Shown here: piece after piece, positions 17,109-25,350 of the stretch | Numbering within the stretch: the first letter of the stretch is position 1 | Layout of the letters: the number at the start of each line of letters is the position of its first letter | Assembly (NCBI RefSeq): GCF_016827595.1 | Contig: NZ_JAECMS010000004.1 | Location: 62,001-126,000, forward strand | Reading direction: 5' to 3' | From: Luteirhabdus pelagi | GTDB lineage: Bacteria > Bacteroidota > Bacteroidia > Flavobacteriales > Flavobacteriaceae | Length of the DNA stretch: 64,000 bases | The notes under the pieces: generated by a model | Seen by the model: the letters and a program-made list of their open reading frames with translations, nothing else | The model's database searches: none | Told to the model about the DNA's origin: nothing | Made by a program: the position numbers and the translations under genes

Positions 17109-17489
17109 ATGAAGATTATGAAAATACTAGTGGTAGACGACGAAAAAGATGTAAAAGACCTCTTCTTACAGCGATTCAGAAAGGAAATCAGAAGCCAGGA
17201 AGTGACCTTTATGTTCGCTTATTCGGGGGAAGAGGCCTTGAATACTTTGGATTCCTTAACGCATGAGGCTGTTTTGATTCTGAGCGACATCAACATGCCT
17301 GGAATGAGCGGTTTGGAATTATTGGAAAAGATTAAAAGCGGACCGCATAAACCCACTCCCACGGTTATGATGATAACAGCTTACGGCGACGATGATAATT
17401 TTAATACGGCTAAACGATTGGGAGCCGATGATTTTTTAACGAAGCCAGTTGATTTTAAGCTATTGAAGAAAAAATTACTAAAAACATAG
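17109..17489 (+). CDS. Single-domain response regulator
   Basis: 126 residues, a lone receiver domain. Acidic pocket: VVDDEKD near the N-terminus; phosphoacceptor Asp60 in [13 protein letters not shown]; Thr in [10 protein letters not shown]; Lys in FLTKPVD. It has no output domain, so it acts as a CheY-like or phosphorelay intermediate. It starts 2 nt after the large kinase and ends 2 nt before the receiver-cyclase gene. An alternative start three codons in (17118) would give a more typical N-terminus. It shares the [10 protein letters not shown] element with the next protein ([10 protein letters not shown]), so the two receivers are paralogues that may be served by the same kinases. Confidence 0.9.
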   Translation: MKIMKILVVDDEKDVKDLFLQRFRKEIRSQEVTFMFAYSGEEALNTLDSLTHEAVLILSDINMPGMSGLELLEKIKSGPHKPTPTVMMITAYGDDDNFNTAKRLGADDFLTKPVDFKLLKKKLLKT

Positions 17490-17491
17490 GT

Positions 17492-18532
17492 ATGGCAAAA
17501 ATTCTAGTAGTCGACGATGAAGCCGATCTGGAAACGCTAATCAAGCAAAAATTCCGGAAAGAAATTCGTGCCCAGGAATATGAATTCTTTTTTGCCGAAA
17601 ATGGCAAAATCGCACTTGAAAAATTACAGAACCAACCCGATATGGATATCGTAATGAGCGATATTAATATGCCGGAAATGGATGGATTGACCCTACTTTC
17701 GAAAATAAACGAAATGAGCCCGCTCATAAAATCGGTCATCGTATCGGCCTATGGGGATATGGAAAACATTCGTACGGCCATGAACCGAGGGGCCTTCGAC
17801 TTTATAACCAAACCTATAGACTTCAAGGATCTGACCCTCACCATGCAAAAAACATTGAAGCATGCACAACACTTACGAGAAACACTACAGGCTATCAAGG
17901 AGAATAATATCCTGAAAATGTATGTAGATGAAAGCGTGTTGAATTTTATGGGAAATCGGGAATACGAATCGAAACTAATGGCCAACGAAACCATAGATGG
18001 CACGGTTGCCTTTATCGATATCTGTGGGTTTACGGCTATCAGCGAAACAGCACCACCCGATACGGTTGTTCGTATGATAAATACCTTTTTTGATGCGATG
18101 GTGCAGGAAATTATGAACCAAGAAGGTTACATCGACAAGTTTATCGGCGATGCGATTATGGCGGTTTTTCGCGGCGAGTATCATTTGGATCGTGCCCTCG
18201 ATGCGGCGTTGGCAGTTTGTACTAAAATAAACAACTTACCCCCGTTGGAAGGTGCCGAAAACTTTAAACCCCAAGTTTCCATCGGAATAAAGAGCGGTGA
18301 AATGGTCTGTGGAAACATTGGCTCTGCAAGTTTGAAGCGATTGGATTATACGGTTATTGGCGATACCGTAAATACGGCAGCGCGCTTTCAGGATGCGTCC
18401 AAACCGAACCAGATTATCATTTCAGAGGAATGCTACCATCAGGTGAAAGAGTCGTTTAAATGTGAAAAAGTGGGCAGCATTTCACTTAAAAATAAAGCGA
18501 ATCCTGTAACCATTTATCAAGTTCTGGAATAA
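17492..18532 (+). CDS. Response regulator fused to class III adenylate/guanylate cyclase
   Basis: 346 residues. Receiver domain residues 1-120: VVDDEADLE, phosphoacceptor Asp57 in [13 protein letters not shown], Lys in FITKPIDF. A helical linker (about 120-165) leads to a class III cyclase domain (about 170-345). Both metal-binding aspartates are present, Asp176 in [12 protein letters not shown] and Asp220 in [10 protein letters not shown]. The base-selecting pair is Lys216 and Thr287 (LDYTVIGD), and Asn294 and Arg298 of NTAAR complete the site. The K/T pair is the pattern of class IIIb adenylate cyclases, so cAMP is the first guess. The domain looks fully active, gated by phosphorylation. 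It is followed 19 nt later by a PycTM-family effector. Confidence 0.92.
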   Translation: MAKILVVDDEADLETLIKQKFRKEIRAQEYEFFFAENGKIALEKLQNQPDMDIVMSDINMPEMDGLTLLSKINEMSPLIKSVIVSAYGDMENIRTAMNRGAFDFITKPIDFKDLTLTMQKTLKHAQHLRETLQAIKENNILKMYVDESVLNFMGNREYESKLMANETIDGTVAFIDICGFTAISETAPPDTVVRMINTFFDAMVQEIMNQEGYIDKFIGDAIMAVFRGEYHLDRALDAALAVCTKINNLPPLEGAENFKPQVSIGIKSGEMVCGNIGSASLKRLDYTVIGDTVNTAARFQDASKPNQIIISEECYHQVKESFKCEKVGSISLKNKANPVTIYQVLE

Positions 18533-18551
18533 ACAATAAATAACGTAGCAT

Positions 18552-19127
18552 ATGGAATCCAACCACCCTGAAAAAGAAACTGAAAAAGTCCTTACCGAAA
18601 ATGCGGCGCCTTCCCATACCGAAGAACTTGTAGATCACTATTGGGGAAGTATGAACCATGTTACCAACCTGATAAAAGCCTCTGAACTAAAGGCAGGACT
18701 TATCCTCTCGTTTTATGGTATTCTCCTAAATTTCATTTATCAAGGAATGGGTTCAGTTGGGCAAAGTAGTGCCAATACCATAGTTCTATATGTGCTCATC
18801 GGACTTTGGTTTTTATGTACCGCTGTTTCCATTTTTTATTGTGTACGATGCTTTATGCCGAAGATTGAAGGAAAATACGATAAGAACATGTTCTTTTTCG
18901 GGGATGTGATTTCAAAATTTGGGGATATCAAACAGTTTTCCAAGACCTTTCATAGGGTCAGTTTAGATGAAACCGAACTGTTTTCCCAATTGGGCGAACA
19001 GATTTTTATCATTTCAAAAATAGCCGCTTGGAAATTCAGAAATGTGAAACGCGCCATTCGCTTGCTTGCCATCGGTCTTCTACTCCTATTAATAATCGTT
19101 ATTTATTATGTATTGATGACGCTTTAA
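18552..19127 (+). CDS. PycTM-family (Pycsar effector-like, formerly DUF5706) membrane protein
   Basis: 191 residues. After a 28-residue polar N-terminus, a helix NHVTNLIKASELKAGLILSF leads into transmembrane segment 1; the x-KAGLILSFYGILL pattern is the hallmark of the Pycsar effector transmembrane family. A second segment is IVLYVLIGLWFLCTAVSIFY. A soluble stretch FFFGDVISKFGDIKQFSKTF and QLGEQIFIISKIAAWKFRNV follows, and a last segment LLAIGLLLLLIIVIYYVLM closes it. In Pycsar anti-phage systems such proteins respond to cCMP or cUMP and damage the membrane. Here it sits directly after a receiver-controlled cyclase, so it may be that enzyme's output. Family assigned by eye; ligand not known. 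Confidence 0.8.
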   Translation: MESNHPEKETEKVLTENAAPSHTEELVDHYWGSMNHVTNLIKASELKAGLILSFYGILLNFIYQGMGSVGQSSANTIVLYVLIGLWFLCTAVSIFYCVRCFMPKIEGKYDKNMFFFGDVISKFGDIKQFSKTFHRVSLDETELFSQLGEQIFIISKIAAWKFRNVKRAIRLLAIGLLLLLIIVIYYVLMTL

Positions 19128-19155
19128 TTGAATTATAACCTGAAAATTAATTCCT

Positions 19156-19491
19156 ATGAAAACTGATGAATCGAAATGGACAAAGACTGAGTTGAAAGCC
19201 TATATCTTGTTGCTTTGTGCGAAAGCCGACGCTATTGAAAAAGAAGAAGAAATCGATTTGATAAAGTCGAAATTCGATCCTAAAACATTCGATAAGGTAT
19301 ATCGCGATTTCTGTCAAGACGATGAAGAAGCTTGCCTCGAGAAAATTGAAACCGCCATCGAAAACCATGAGTATTCCGAATCGGAGCTTAGTCAGTTAAA
19401 AAATGAAGTGTACGCCGTATTCCGTTCCGACAAGTTATTGTCGTTGAAAGAGCGCAATATTGCCCGAATTTTAGACAATATTCTTTATTAG
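19156..19491 (+). CDS. TerB-like small helical protein
   Basis: 111 residues, all-helical in appearance and strongly acidic. The opening helix LKAYILLLCAKADAIEKEEEID resembles the TerB pattern in which an acidic A-D-G/A-x-(4-5)-E loop can bind metal, and later SLKERNIARILDNIL resembles the final TerB helix. TerB-domain proteins are linked to tellurite resistance and membrane stress, but the biochemical role is unclear. It is 28 nt downstream of the PycTM gene and 46 nt upstream of the frameshifted Crp/Fnr gene, so it is probably in the operon. The assignment is tentative because the sequence is short. Confidence 0.5.
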   Translation: MKTDESKWTKTELKAYILLLCAKADAIEKEEEIDLIKSKFDPKTFDKVYRDFCQDDEEACLEKIETAIENHEYSESELSQLKNEVYAVFRSDKLLSLKERNIARILDNILY

Positions 19492-19537
19492 AATTATTTG
19501 CTGAATTTTGTGCTAATTGAATGCTCAAATAAGGACT

Positions 19538-20118
19538 ATGTATATAAATCCGAATAATCAATTTTATGATGGTGGAAATACCAAGTTCCACAGTTTGATT
19601 GTTAAATTAATAGAAGAGGGAAGAACACAGCAGGTCGATCCTGGAGACCTTTTGCTTTCGGAAGGAGGTCGCTGCCATTTTTTCTTTTACATTCTTTCAG
19701 GCAGCTTCAGGACCTTTCGCTATATAGATGAGAAGGAAGTAACGATTGGCTTTACCTTTAAAGGCGATATGACACCTGTCCGTATTCCTTTTATAACAAT
19801 GAACCGAGCAAAGATACGATAGAGGCACTTTCCAAAGGTACGGTGGTGAAGGTGTACAAAGACCAATTTGAACAAGTAGCCAAAAAAGAAGGTGTTTACC
19901 ACGACTTCTTATTATATATGTACAATACTTATATCGAAACTTTGGTGCTTCGATCGATTGATTTTCGGGTAGAAACAGCCGAAACCCGCTATCTAAAATT
20001 GCTTACCATTCAACCTGATGAAGTGCGTAGTATCCCCTTGCAGTATGTCGCTTCTTATTTAGGAATTAGCAAGGAACGATTGAGCAGGATACGGAAAAAA
20101 CATTCGGAATTGATCTAG
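19538..20118 (+). pseudogene. Crp/Fnr-family regulator broken by a one-base frameshift
   Basis: Two adjacent reading frames make one cyclic-nucleotide-binding-fold regulator. From ATG 19538 the frame gives the beta-roll (EEGRTQQVDPGDLLLSEGG, FYILSGSFRTFRYIDEKEV) as far as FKGDM, then terminates at 19820. The continuation is in another frame from about 19774 (TCPYSFYNNEPSKDTIEAL), with no gap, and runs through the helix-turn-helix PLQYVASYLGISKERLSRI to 20118. Adding one base near 19771 (ATG-ACACC to ATGGACACC) would restore it. The gene may be disabled, the base may be a sequencing error, or there may be programmed shifting; no slippery run is seen. An upstream TTG at 19517 is not needed. Confidence 0.8.
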
Positions 20119-20145
20119 GTCAAAAATCAATCATCATCGCTGCTA

Positions 20146-20153
20146 TACTTTTG
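20146..20153 (+). promoter_or_regulatory. Putative -7 element of the serine hydrolase gene
   Basis: TACTTTTG matches TAnnTTTG exactly, 19 nt before the ATG at 20173. No TTG at the expected -33 distance was found. Confidence 0.4.
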
Positions 20154-20172
20154 CGATATAAATCGTTTTACA

Positions 20173-21297
20173 ATGAAAAGTAATATTGCATCCCTCCTAT
20201 TTTTAGCTTTTACATCAATCCTATTTTCCCAAAATAGTCGTCAGCAAAAAACAGAACAGTTAGATAGCCTATTCACTCGTTCCCTCAGCGATAATGAGAC
20301 CCAACCGGTCGTCAATATTCTATGCTATGTGGAAAACGAAGTGGCTGAATTTCTTTATCACCGAGGGTTCGGACGTATTGCCATAGATTTGGAGGTGCAA
20401 GCTTCAAAAGAGCACCTGTTCAAAACCGCCAGTATCACAAAAACGTTTACGGCGGTCGTTATTCTTCAAATGGTTGAAGAAGGTTTAATCGATCTTAAGA
20501 AACCTGCCTTTCATTACCTAAAGGACCATAACGTTATCAAATTTGATAGCCTTCATCGCTTTGGTGGTAAATCGTTTGGTAAACAAATCACCATAAAACA
20601 GTTACTATCGCACACCTCTGGTTTAGCCGATATCTTCGAGGATGCAAGATCTAAGTTTGATGCACATGTCATGAACAATCCCCAGAAACAATGGTCCGCA
20701 GAAAAGTTGTTCGAATTATATTATGAATTCCATGTCAACGATCTCGCAAAATTCGAACCGGGCACTTCTTATGCTTATTCCGATGTTGGTTACTTTTTAT
20801 TAGGCCTTTGTATTGAAAAAATCAGCGGCAAATCCCTAGCTGAAAATTATAGGAAACGAATCATCGAACCACTCGCATTATCGAATACGTACTTTGAGTA
20901 TTATGAAGAAAAAACGACAGGAATTGAACAAGCGCATGCCTACCTCGGTGGGTTGGACGTTACCGAATATATCAACACCTCATTCGATTGGGCCGGAGGC
21001 GGTCTAGTATCGAATACGGAAGATTTGAAGACGTTTATCCAAGCGCTTTTCGATAATCAATTGTTCACGAATGAAGCAACCTTAAACGTAATGATTGAGG
21101 GTGAACATTATGGATACGGAATCGACATTTTCAATTTTGAAGGAAATACTTATTATGGACATCTAGGTTTTTGGGGAAGTGGCATGTTTTATAATCCAAA
21201 AGAGGAAATTACCATAATTCTATCGCTCAATCAAACCGAAATTCCATTCAGCTTTTCCGACTTTATTCTAAACATTCAACGAATAATAAAGCACTAA
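20173..21297 (+). CDS. Secreted serine hydrolase, beta-lactamase/class C-like
   Basis: 374 residues. The signal peptide IASLLFLAFTSILFSQ is followed by the class C beta-lactamase/DD-peptidase fold. The catalytic S-x-x-K is in FKTASITKTFTAVVIL; the next motif is YSDVGYFLLG, where the usual Y-x-N reads Y-S-D; and ITIKQLLSHTSGLADIFED is a hallmark of this family. Near the C-terminus YYGHLGFWGSGMFYN takes the place of the K-T-G strand motif (here HLG). These are typical serine hydrolases of unknown ester or amide substrate rather than antibiotic-resistance enzymes. Periplasmic or exported; stands alone. Confidence 0.88.
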   Translation: MKSNIASLLFLAFTSILFSQNSRQQKTEQLDSLFTRSLSDNETQPVVNILCYVENEVAEFLYHRGFGRIAIDLEVQASKEHLFKTASITKTFTAVVILQMVEEGLIDLKKPAFHYLKDHNVIKFDSLHRFGGKSFGKQITIKQLLSHTSGLADIFEDARSKFDAHVMNNPQKQWSAEKLFELYYEFHVNDLAKFEPGTSYAYSDVGYFLLGLCIEKISGKSLAENYRKRIIEPLALSNTYFEYYEEKTTGIEQAHAYLGGLDVTEYINTSFDWAGGGLVSNTEDLKTFIQALFDNQLFTNEATLNVMIEGEHYGYGIDIFNFEGNTYYGHLGFWGSGMFYNPKEEITIILSLNQTEIPFSFSDFILNIQRIIKH

Positions 21298-21464
21298 ACC
21301 TTCACAGTTACATTTTTAACTTGCAAGTGGCTCTAATAGGCTTTTGACAGTACTTACTTATAAAGCACGCCTTCATTTGAATACTTTCACAAAACTTTAC
21401 CAAAAGCTTCACACCCTAAGCGTGTAAAGACAAGGGTTCGGTTGTATTTTTATTAAAAAATTCA

Positions 21465-22586
21465 ATGAAAGACCAACCCCTGCTTCAACCCATAAAAATG
21501 GGTGATTTAGAACTACCCAACCGGATAGTAATGGCTCCGATGACCAGAAGTCGCGCCGATAATCCAGAAAAAGCTCCCACAGAAGGATTACATGCTATCT
21601 ATTATAAACAACGTGCTTCCGCAGGACTCATACTTACGGAAGGCTCTCAGGTTTCCAAACGTGCTGTTGGCTACATACATACACCTGGAATTCATTCAAA
21701 GGCACAGGTTGAGGGCTGGAAAAAAGTAACAGAAGCTGTTCACAACTCTGGAGGTCGCATCTTTATTCAACTCTGGCACGTCGGTCGAATGTCTCATCCC
21801 GACTTCCATAATGGCGAACTACCACACGCTCCCTCAGCAGTCAATCCAGAAAGTAAATCGTTTACCCCAGAAGGTTTCAAGGAAACGGTTACGCCCAAGG
21901 AAATGACACAGGAAGATATCGATCAGACCGTAAAGGATTTCCAGAATGCAGCAAAGAATGCGATGGAAGCAGGTTTCGACGGTGTTGAAATACACAGCAG
22001 TAACGGTTACTTATTTCACCAATTTTTCAATAGAACTTCTAATGACCGAACGGATAGATACGGTGGTAGTATTGAAAATCGAGCGCGATTCCTTTTTGAG
22101 GTAATCAATGCCATCAAAGAAGTAATGCCCGAAAACAGAATCGGACTTCGACTGAACCCATCGCTTCACGGAATCTTTGGAATGACGATGGATGAAGAAA
22201 CCATCCCAACCTTCGACTATATCATTAAAAAATTAAATGAATACAAACTAGCATACCTTCACCTTAGCGAACCGTTTAACGATGTAAGCGATGTTCCCTT
22301 CGCCGAAACGGAAATCGCAAAACGCTACCGACCTATTTACGAAGGTATTTTAATGATCAACACAAATTTCAACCAAGAACGCGGTAATGCCGTTATTGAA
22401 AGAGGTGAAGCCGACATGGTAGCTTTCGGAAAACCATATGTTAGCAACCCCGATCTTGTAGAACGCTTTGCTAAAAAAGTACCGCTTACCGATTGGGACA
22501 AAGACACATTTTATACACAAGGGAAGAAAGGTTATTTAGATTATCCTGCAAACGCTAGAGAATCTGAATTTCCTGTTTCCCAATAA
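21465..22586 (+). CDS. Alkene reductase, Old Yellow Enzyme family
   Basis: 373 residues. FMN-dependent TIM barrel: NRIVMAPMTRSRA at the start, GLILTEGSQVS, FIQLWHVGRMSHPDF, then the substrate-site EIHSSNGYLFHQFF (positions of the family's H-x-x-N/H pair read His-Ser-Ser-Asn) and NDRTDRYGGSIENRARF, with the proton-donating Tyr. The end VAFGKPYVSNPDLVERF is the phosphate-binding part. OYE enzymes reduce activated alkenes, quinones or nitroesters with NAD(P)H. It precedes an aldehyde dehydrogenase by 19 nt; a shared role in electrophile or aldehyde detoxification is inferred from this. Confidence 0.92.
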   Translation: MKDQPLLQPIKMGDLELPNRIVMAPMTRSRADNPEKAPTEGLHAIYYKQRASAGLILTEGSQVSKRAVGYIHTPGIHSKAQVEGWKKVTEAVHNSGGRIFIQLWHVGRMSHPDFHNGELPHAPSAVNPESKSFTPEGFKETVTPKEMTQEDIDQTVKDFQNAAKNAMEAGFDGVEIHSSNGYLFHQFFNRTSNDRTDRYGGSIENRARFLFEVINAIKEVMPENRIGLRLNPSLHGIFGMTMDEETIPTFDYIIKKLNEYKLAYLHLSEPFNDVSDVPFAETEIAKRYRPIYEGILMINTNFNQERGNAVIERGEADMVAFGKPYVSNPDLVERFAKKVPLTDWDKDTFYTQGKKGYLDYPANARESEFPVSQ

Positions 22587-22605
22587 CTTTTAAATACAAT
22601 TGACT

Positions 22606-23985
22606 ATGAAAATGATGAAAACAATTAACCCTTCTACGGGTGACCCTATAAAAGAATATCCCCAAATGACCAGCAAGCAGGCTTCAGATGCCATACAACG
22701 CTGTCATGAAGCCTTTTTGAAATGGAGACATACTCCTGCCAAAGAGCGAGCTGAAAAAATTAAGGCCATCGGAAAAGCCCTACGCGATAATAAAGACGAA
22801 CTGTCTGAATTGATGACCACCGAAATGGGAAAATTGCTGAAGCAAAGTGGTCAAGAAGTGGAACTTTGCGCAGGAATTTGCGACCATACCGCAGAAACTG
22901 GTCCTGAAGAGTTAAAGGATGAAGAGCGCGAGCTGCCGGATGGTGGAAAAGGAATCATTACCTATTCTCCCATTGGTGTTATTTATGGTATTCAGCCATG
23001 GAATTTTCCAGTATATCAGGTAATTCGCTATGCTATTGCAAATTTGATGGCAGGAAATGGCGTATTGCTGAAACATGCTGAAAGTGTAACAGGTACAGGA
23101 TTATTCTTAGAAAAATTATTCACGGAAGCTGGACTACCAGAGCACCTGTTCACGGTTCTATTAATCGATCATGACCAAAGTGATGCCGTTATCGAAAATG
23201 ATCTTGTACGTGGCGTAACCCTTACAGGAAGCGCGGGTGCTGGCACGCATATCGGAAAGGTTGCGGGTGAAAAGCTGAAGAAAACCGTATTAGAGCTCGG
23301 AAGTAACGACGCCTACATCGTATTAGATGATGCCGATATGGACAAGGCAATTAAACAATGTGTGGTAGGTCGTGTGTATAACAATGGTGAAACGTGCGTA
23401 GCTGCCAAGCGGTTTATTGTGGTCGATGAAGTCTATGATGATTTTAAGGAAGGTTTCGTAAAACGGATGCAAGGCGTAAATCATGGTGACCCGACCGATT
23501 CAGATTCCAGAATGGGACCTATGGCAAGGGAAGACCTTCGTAAAACCCTCCATGAACAGGTCGAAAAAAGCGTGGATAAAGGAGCGAAAATTCTTTGTGG
23601 TGGTAAAATACCGGAGCGAAAAGGTTTCTATTATCCCGCTACCGTATTGGAAAACGTCGAGCCCGGGCAACCGGCTTACGACGATGAGCTTTTTGGACCA
23701 GTAGCATCCTTGATTCGTGCGAAAGATACCGAAGATGCTATGCGCATCGCTAATGATAGTCGCTTTGGATTAGGAGGTGCAATTTTTAGTAAGAATATCG
23801 AAAAAGCAAAGGAATTGGCCCAAAAACATTTTGACACCGGAATGGTATTTATAAACGGTTTTGGATTGGCACAACCGAATATGCCTTTTGGTGGTGTAAA
23901 GGATTCCGGATACGGCAGAGAGCATGGTGGCTTTGGCGTAAAAGAGTTTGTAAATGCGAAGTCGGTAATGATTATGGATAGTTAA
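22606..23985 (+). CDS. NAD(P)-dependent succinate-semialdehyde dehydrogenase family enzyme
   Basis: 459 residues from ATG 22606 (further ATGs at 22612 and 22615 are equally possible). Aldehyde dehydrogenase motifs: PWNFPVYQVIRYAIANL, the nucleotide-site GVTLTGSAGAGTHIGKVAG, catalytic Glu in LELGSNDAYIVLDDADM, and catalytic Cys in NNGETCVAAKRF. The short N-terminus starting at TINPSTGDPIKEY and the ending GVKDSGYGREHGGFGVKEF resemble the GabD/Sad group that oxidises succinic semialdehyde, but the exact aldehyde is inferred. It lies 19 nt after the ene-reductase gene and ends at a strong terminator. Confidence 0.88.
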   Translation: MKMMKTINPSTGDPIKEYPQMTSKQASDAIQRCHEAFLKWRHTPAKERAEKIKAIGKALRDNKDELSELMTTEMGKLLKQSGQEVELCAGICDHTAETGPEELKDEERELPDGGKGIITYSPIGVIYGIQPWNFPVYQVIRYAIANLMAGNGVLLKHAESVTGTGLFLEKLFTEAGLPEHLFTVLLIDHDQSDAVIENDLVRGVTLTGSAGAGTHIGKVAGEKLKKTVLELGSNDAYIVLDDADMDKAIKQCVVGRVYNNGETCVAAKRFIVVDEVYDDFKEGFVKRMQGVNHGDPTDSDSRMGPMAREDLRKTLHEQVEKSVDKGAKILCGGKIPERKGFYYPATVLENVEPGQPAYDDELFGPVASLIRAKDTEDAMRIANDSRFGLGGAIFSKNIEKAKELAQKHFDTGMVFINGFGLAQPNMPFGGVKDSGYGREHGGFGVKEFVNAKSVMIMDS

Positions 23986-24009
23986 CTGTAAACTATCATC
24001 CGAAATTTA

Positions 24010-24041
24010 AAAACGAACCTAATTAGGTTCGTTTTTTTTAT
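24010..24041 (+). terminator. Rho-independent terminator
   Basis: A perfect inverted repeat, AACGAACCTAATTAGGTTCGTT, is followed by seven more T. It closes the ene-reductase/aldehyde dehydrogenase operon. Confidence 0.85.
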
Positions 24042-24170
24042 GGCACCCTGCTGAATATCAATTTTTTGAAGTATCTTTAAAAGCATTTGCACTGGCAGTA
24101 CTCTCCCCTAATGTGCATTAATGTATCATCCTAAGATACTAGAAATACATTACGTTTTAAACATGTCTAT

Positions 24171-24674
24171 ATGAAAGAAATTCGACTTTTCTTCTTGTGG
24201 CTATATGCCACCCTGGCATTTTTCTTTTTTGGAGGTATGCTTTTCACTATTATCACGCAATACCCAAACTGGATTTCAAACCTTCCCTATTCCTTGGAAG
24301 CAACAAATCTATTTTATTCCAAGGCAAATCCCGGCACTTTTTTCCAGTTGATGGGACAGATTACAATTCCCGTCTTTCTTGTTACAATTATTCTTGTTTG
24401 GCGCTATCGCAATGCTCGCAATCTTTTACTGATTCATTTCCTATGCTATTTTTTAATAGGATTAGGCACCTTTTTATTGATATATCCAATTTTGGGTGAA
24501 TTGGGCGCAAAGGATATTAGCGTTCGTCCTATCGAAGAAATTCAAGGCTATTTAGACCGCTTCTTCATCTACGATGCCATTCGCGCCGTACTAGCATCGG
24601 TATCGTGCTTGTTTCTCATTTTTGGAATCACCTCCTTTTTAAAACGCTACTATTCTGAAACAGTTTTAATATGA
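24171..24674 (+). CDS. Four-helix membrane protein of unknown function
   Basis: 167 residues with four hydrophobic segments: residues about 6-30 (FFLWLYATLAFFFFGGMLFTI), 62-82 (ITIPVFLVTIILVW), 88-110 (LLLIHFLCYFLIGLGTFLLIY) and 139-157 (AVLASVSCLFLIFGITSFL). The topology resembles small four-helix families such as DUF1772, but no diagnostic motif was found. A TATCTTTA element at 24072-24079 is about 90 nt upstream and may be its promoter. The following gene begins 37 nt later. Confidence 0.6.
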   Translation: MKEIRLFFLWLYATLAFFFFGGMLFTIITQYPNWISNLPYSLEATNLFYSKANPGTFFQLMGQITIPVFLVTIILVWRYRNARNLLLIHFLCYFLIGLGTFLLIYPILGELGAKDISVRPIEEIQGYLDRFFIYDAIRAVLASVSCLFLIFGITSFLKRYYSETVLI

Positions 24675-24711
24675 GTTTCCGTAACTTCCAAATTTTGAAT
24701 ATCTTGCTTCT

Positions 24712-25278
24712 ATGAAGCACCTTGGATCACTTCTATTACAAATCATTCCTGTTATGATAGGGGTTTATTTGGGTTTTCTAGTTACCGATTGTTCTTCAGA
24801 AAAACAAACTAATGAAAAACGAAATGCTCTTGTCAAGAATATTTCAGCAGAATTGACATCAAACAAAAATCGGTTAGAACAGGTAGTAGATTACCACCGT
24901 ATGGTACGCGACAGTGTTCGGTATTACCTTCAACACCCAAAGCCGATAAGTGGCCCTGGGTTTTTTAGAGGCACCAATACTATGACACTTCCTCGTAGTG
25001 CCTTTGAAACCGGTATTCAAACAGGAATCATCAACGAACTATCTATCGATAAAATTCAAGCATTAAATACCACCTACACCCATCAAGACTCCTATAACGA
25101 ATTCGGAATGTTGATGTTACAGGGACTTATTACCATGGACTTTGACGAGAGCAAGGAATCGATTGAAAAGATCTTTCGCTTTCTATCTATATCGATGACC
25201 GATGTGGTAATTAAGGAAGAAGATTTACTAAAACAGTACGACAAGACGCTATCGCTCTTGAATTCGGAGGAGAAGTAG
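24712..25278 (+). CDS. Membrane-anchored protein of unknown function
   Basis: 188 residues. One hydrophobic segment at residues about 5-25 (GSLLLQIIPVMIGVYLGFLV) is followed by a soluble helical domain of about 160 residues (RNALVKNISAELTSNKNRL, ALNTTYTHQDSYNEFGMLML, SIEKIFRFLSISMTDVVIK). This N-terminal-helix-plus-helical-bundle arrangement is common in uncharacterised flavobacterial proteins near the inner membrane. There is a Cys in VTDCSSEK just after the segment, but it does not form a good lipobox. No catalytic residues stand out. Gene is likely independent of gpmI, which has its own promoter element. Confidence 0.55.
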   Translation: MKHLGSLLLQIIPVMIGVYLGFLVTDCSSEKQTNEKRNALVKNISAELTSNKNRLEQVVDYHRMVRDSVRYYLQHPKPISGPGFFRGTNTMTLPRSAFETGIQTGIINELSIDKIQALNTTYTHQDSYNEFGMLMLQGLITMDFDESKESIEKIFRFLSISMTDVVIKEEDLLKQYDKTLSLLNSEEK

Positions 25279-25324
25279 ATCATTTTCAGCTATTAGCATT
25301 CATATGCTTTCCCTCGTAAATGCC

Positions 25325-25332
25325 TACCTTTG
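25325..25332 (+). promoter_or_regulatory. gpmI: Putative -7 element of gpmI
   Basis: TACCTTTG matches TAnnTTTG exactly, 18 nt before the gpmI ATG. The -33 element is weak (only TG at the expected distance). Confidence 0.45.
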
Positions 25333-25350
25333 CAATCATAATTAGTTATC

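Noticed and set aside
18552-19127. Calling the locus a canonical Pycsar defence system
   Set aside because: Canonical systems have a stand-alone cyclase next to the effector; here the cyclase is receiver-fused, with ATP-type residues and kinases, so only effector-family relationship is claimed.
19738-19830. Programmed frameshift in the Crp/Fnr gene
   Set aside because: No slippery homopolymer or heptamer followed by a strong structure was recognised at the break; a simple lost base is the plainer reading.
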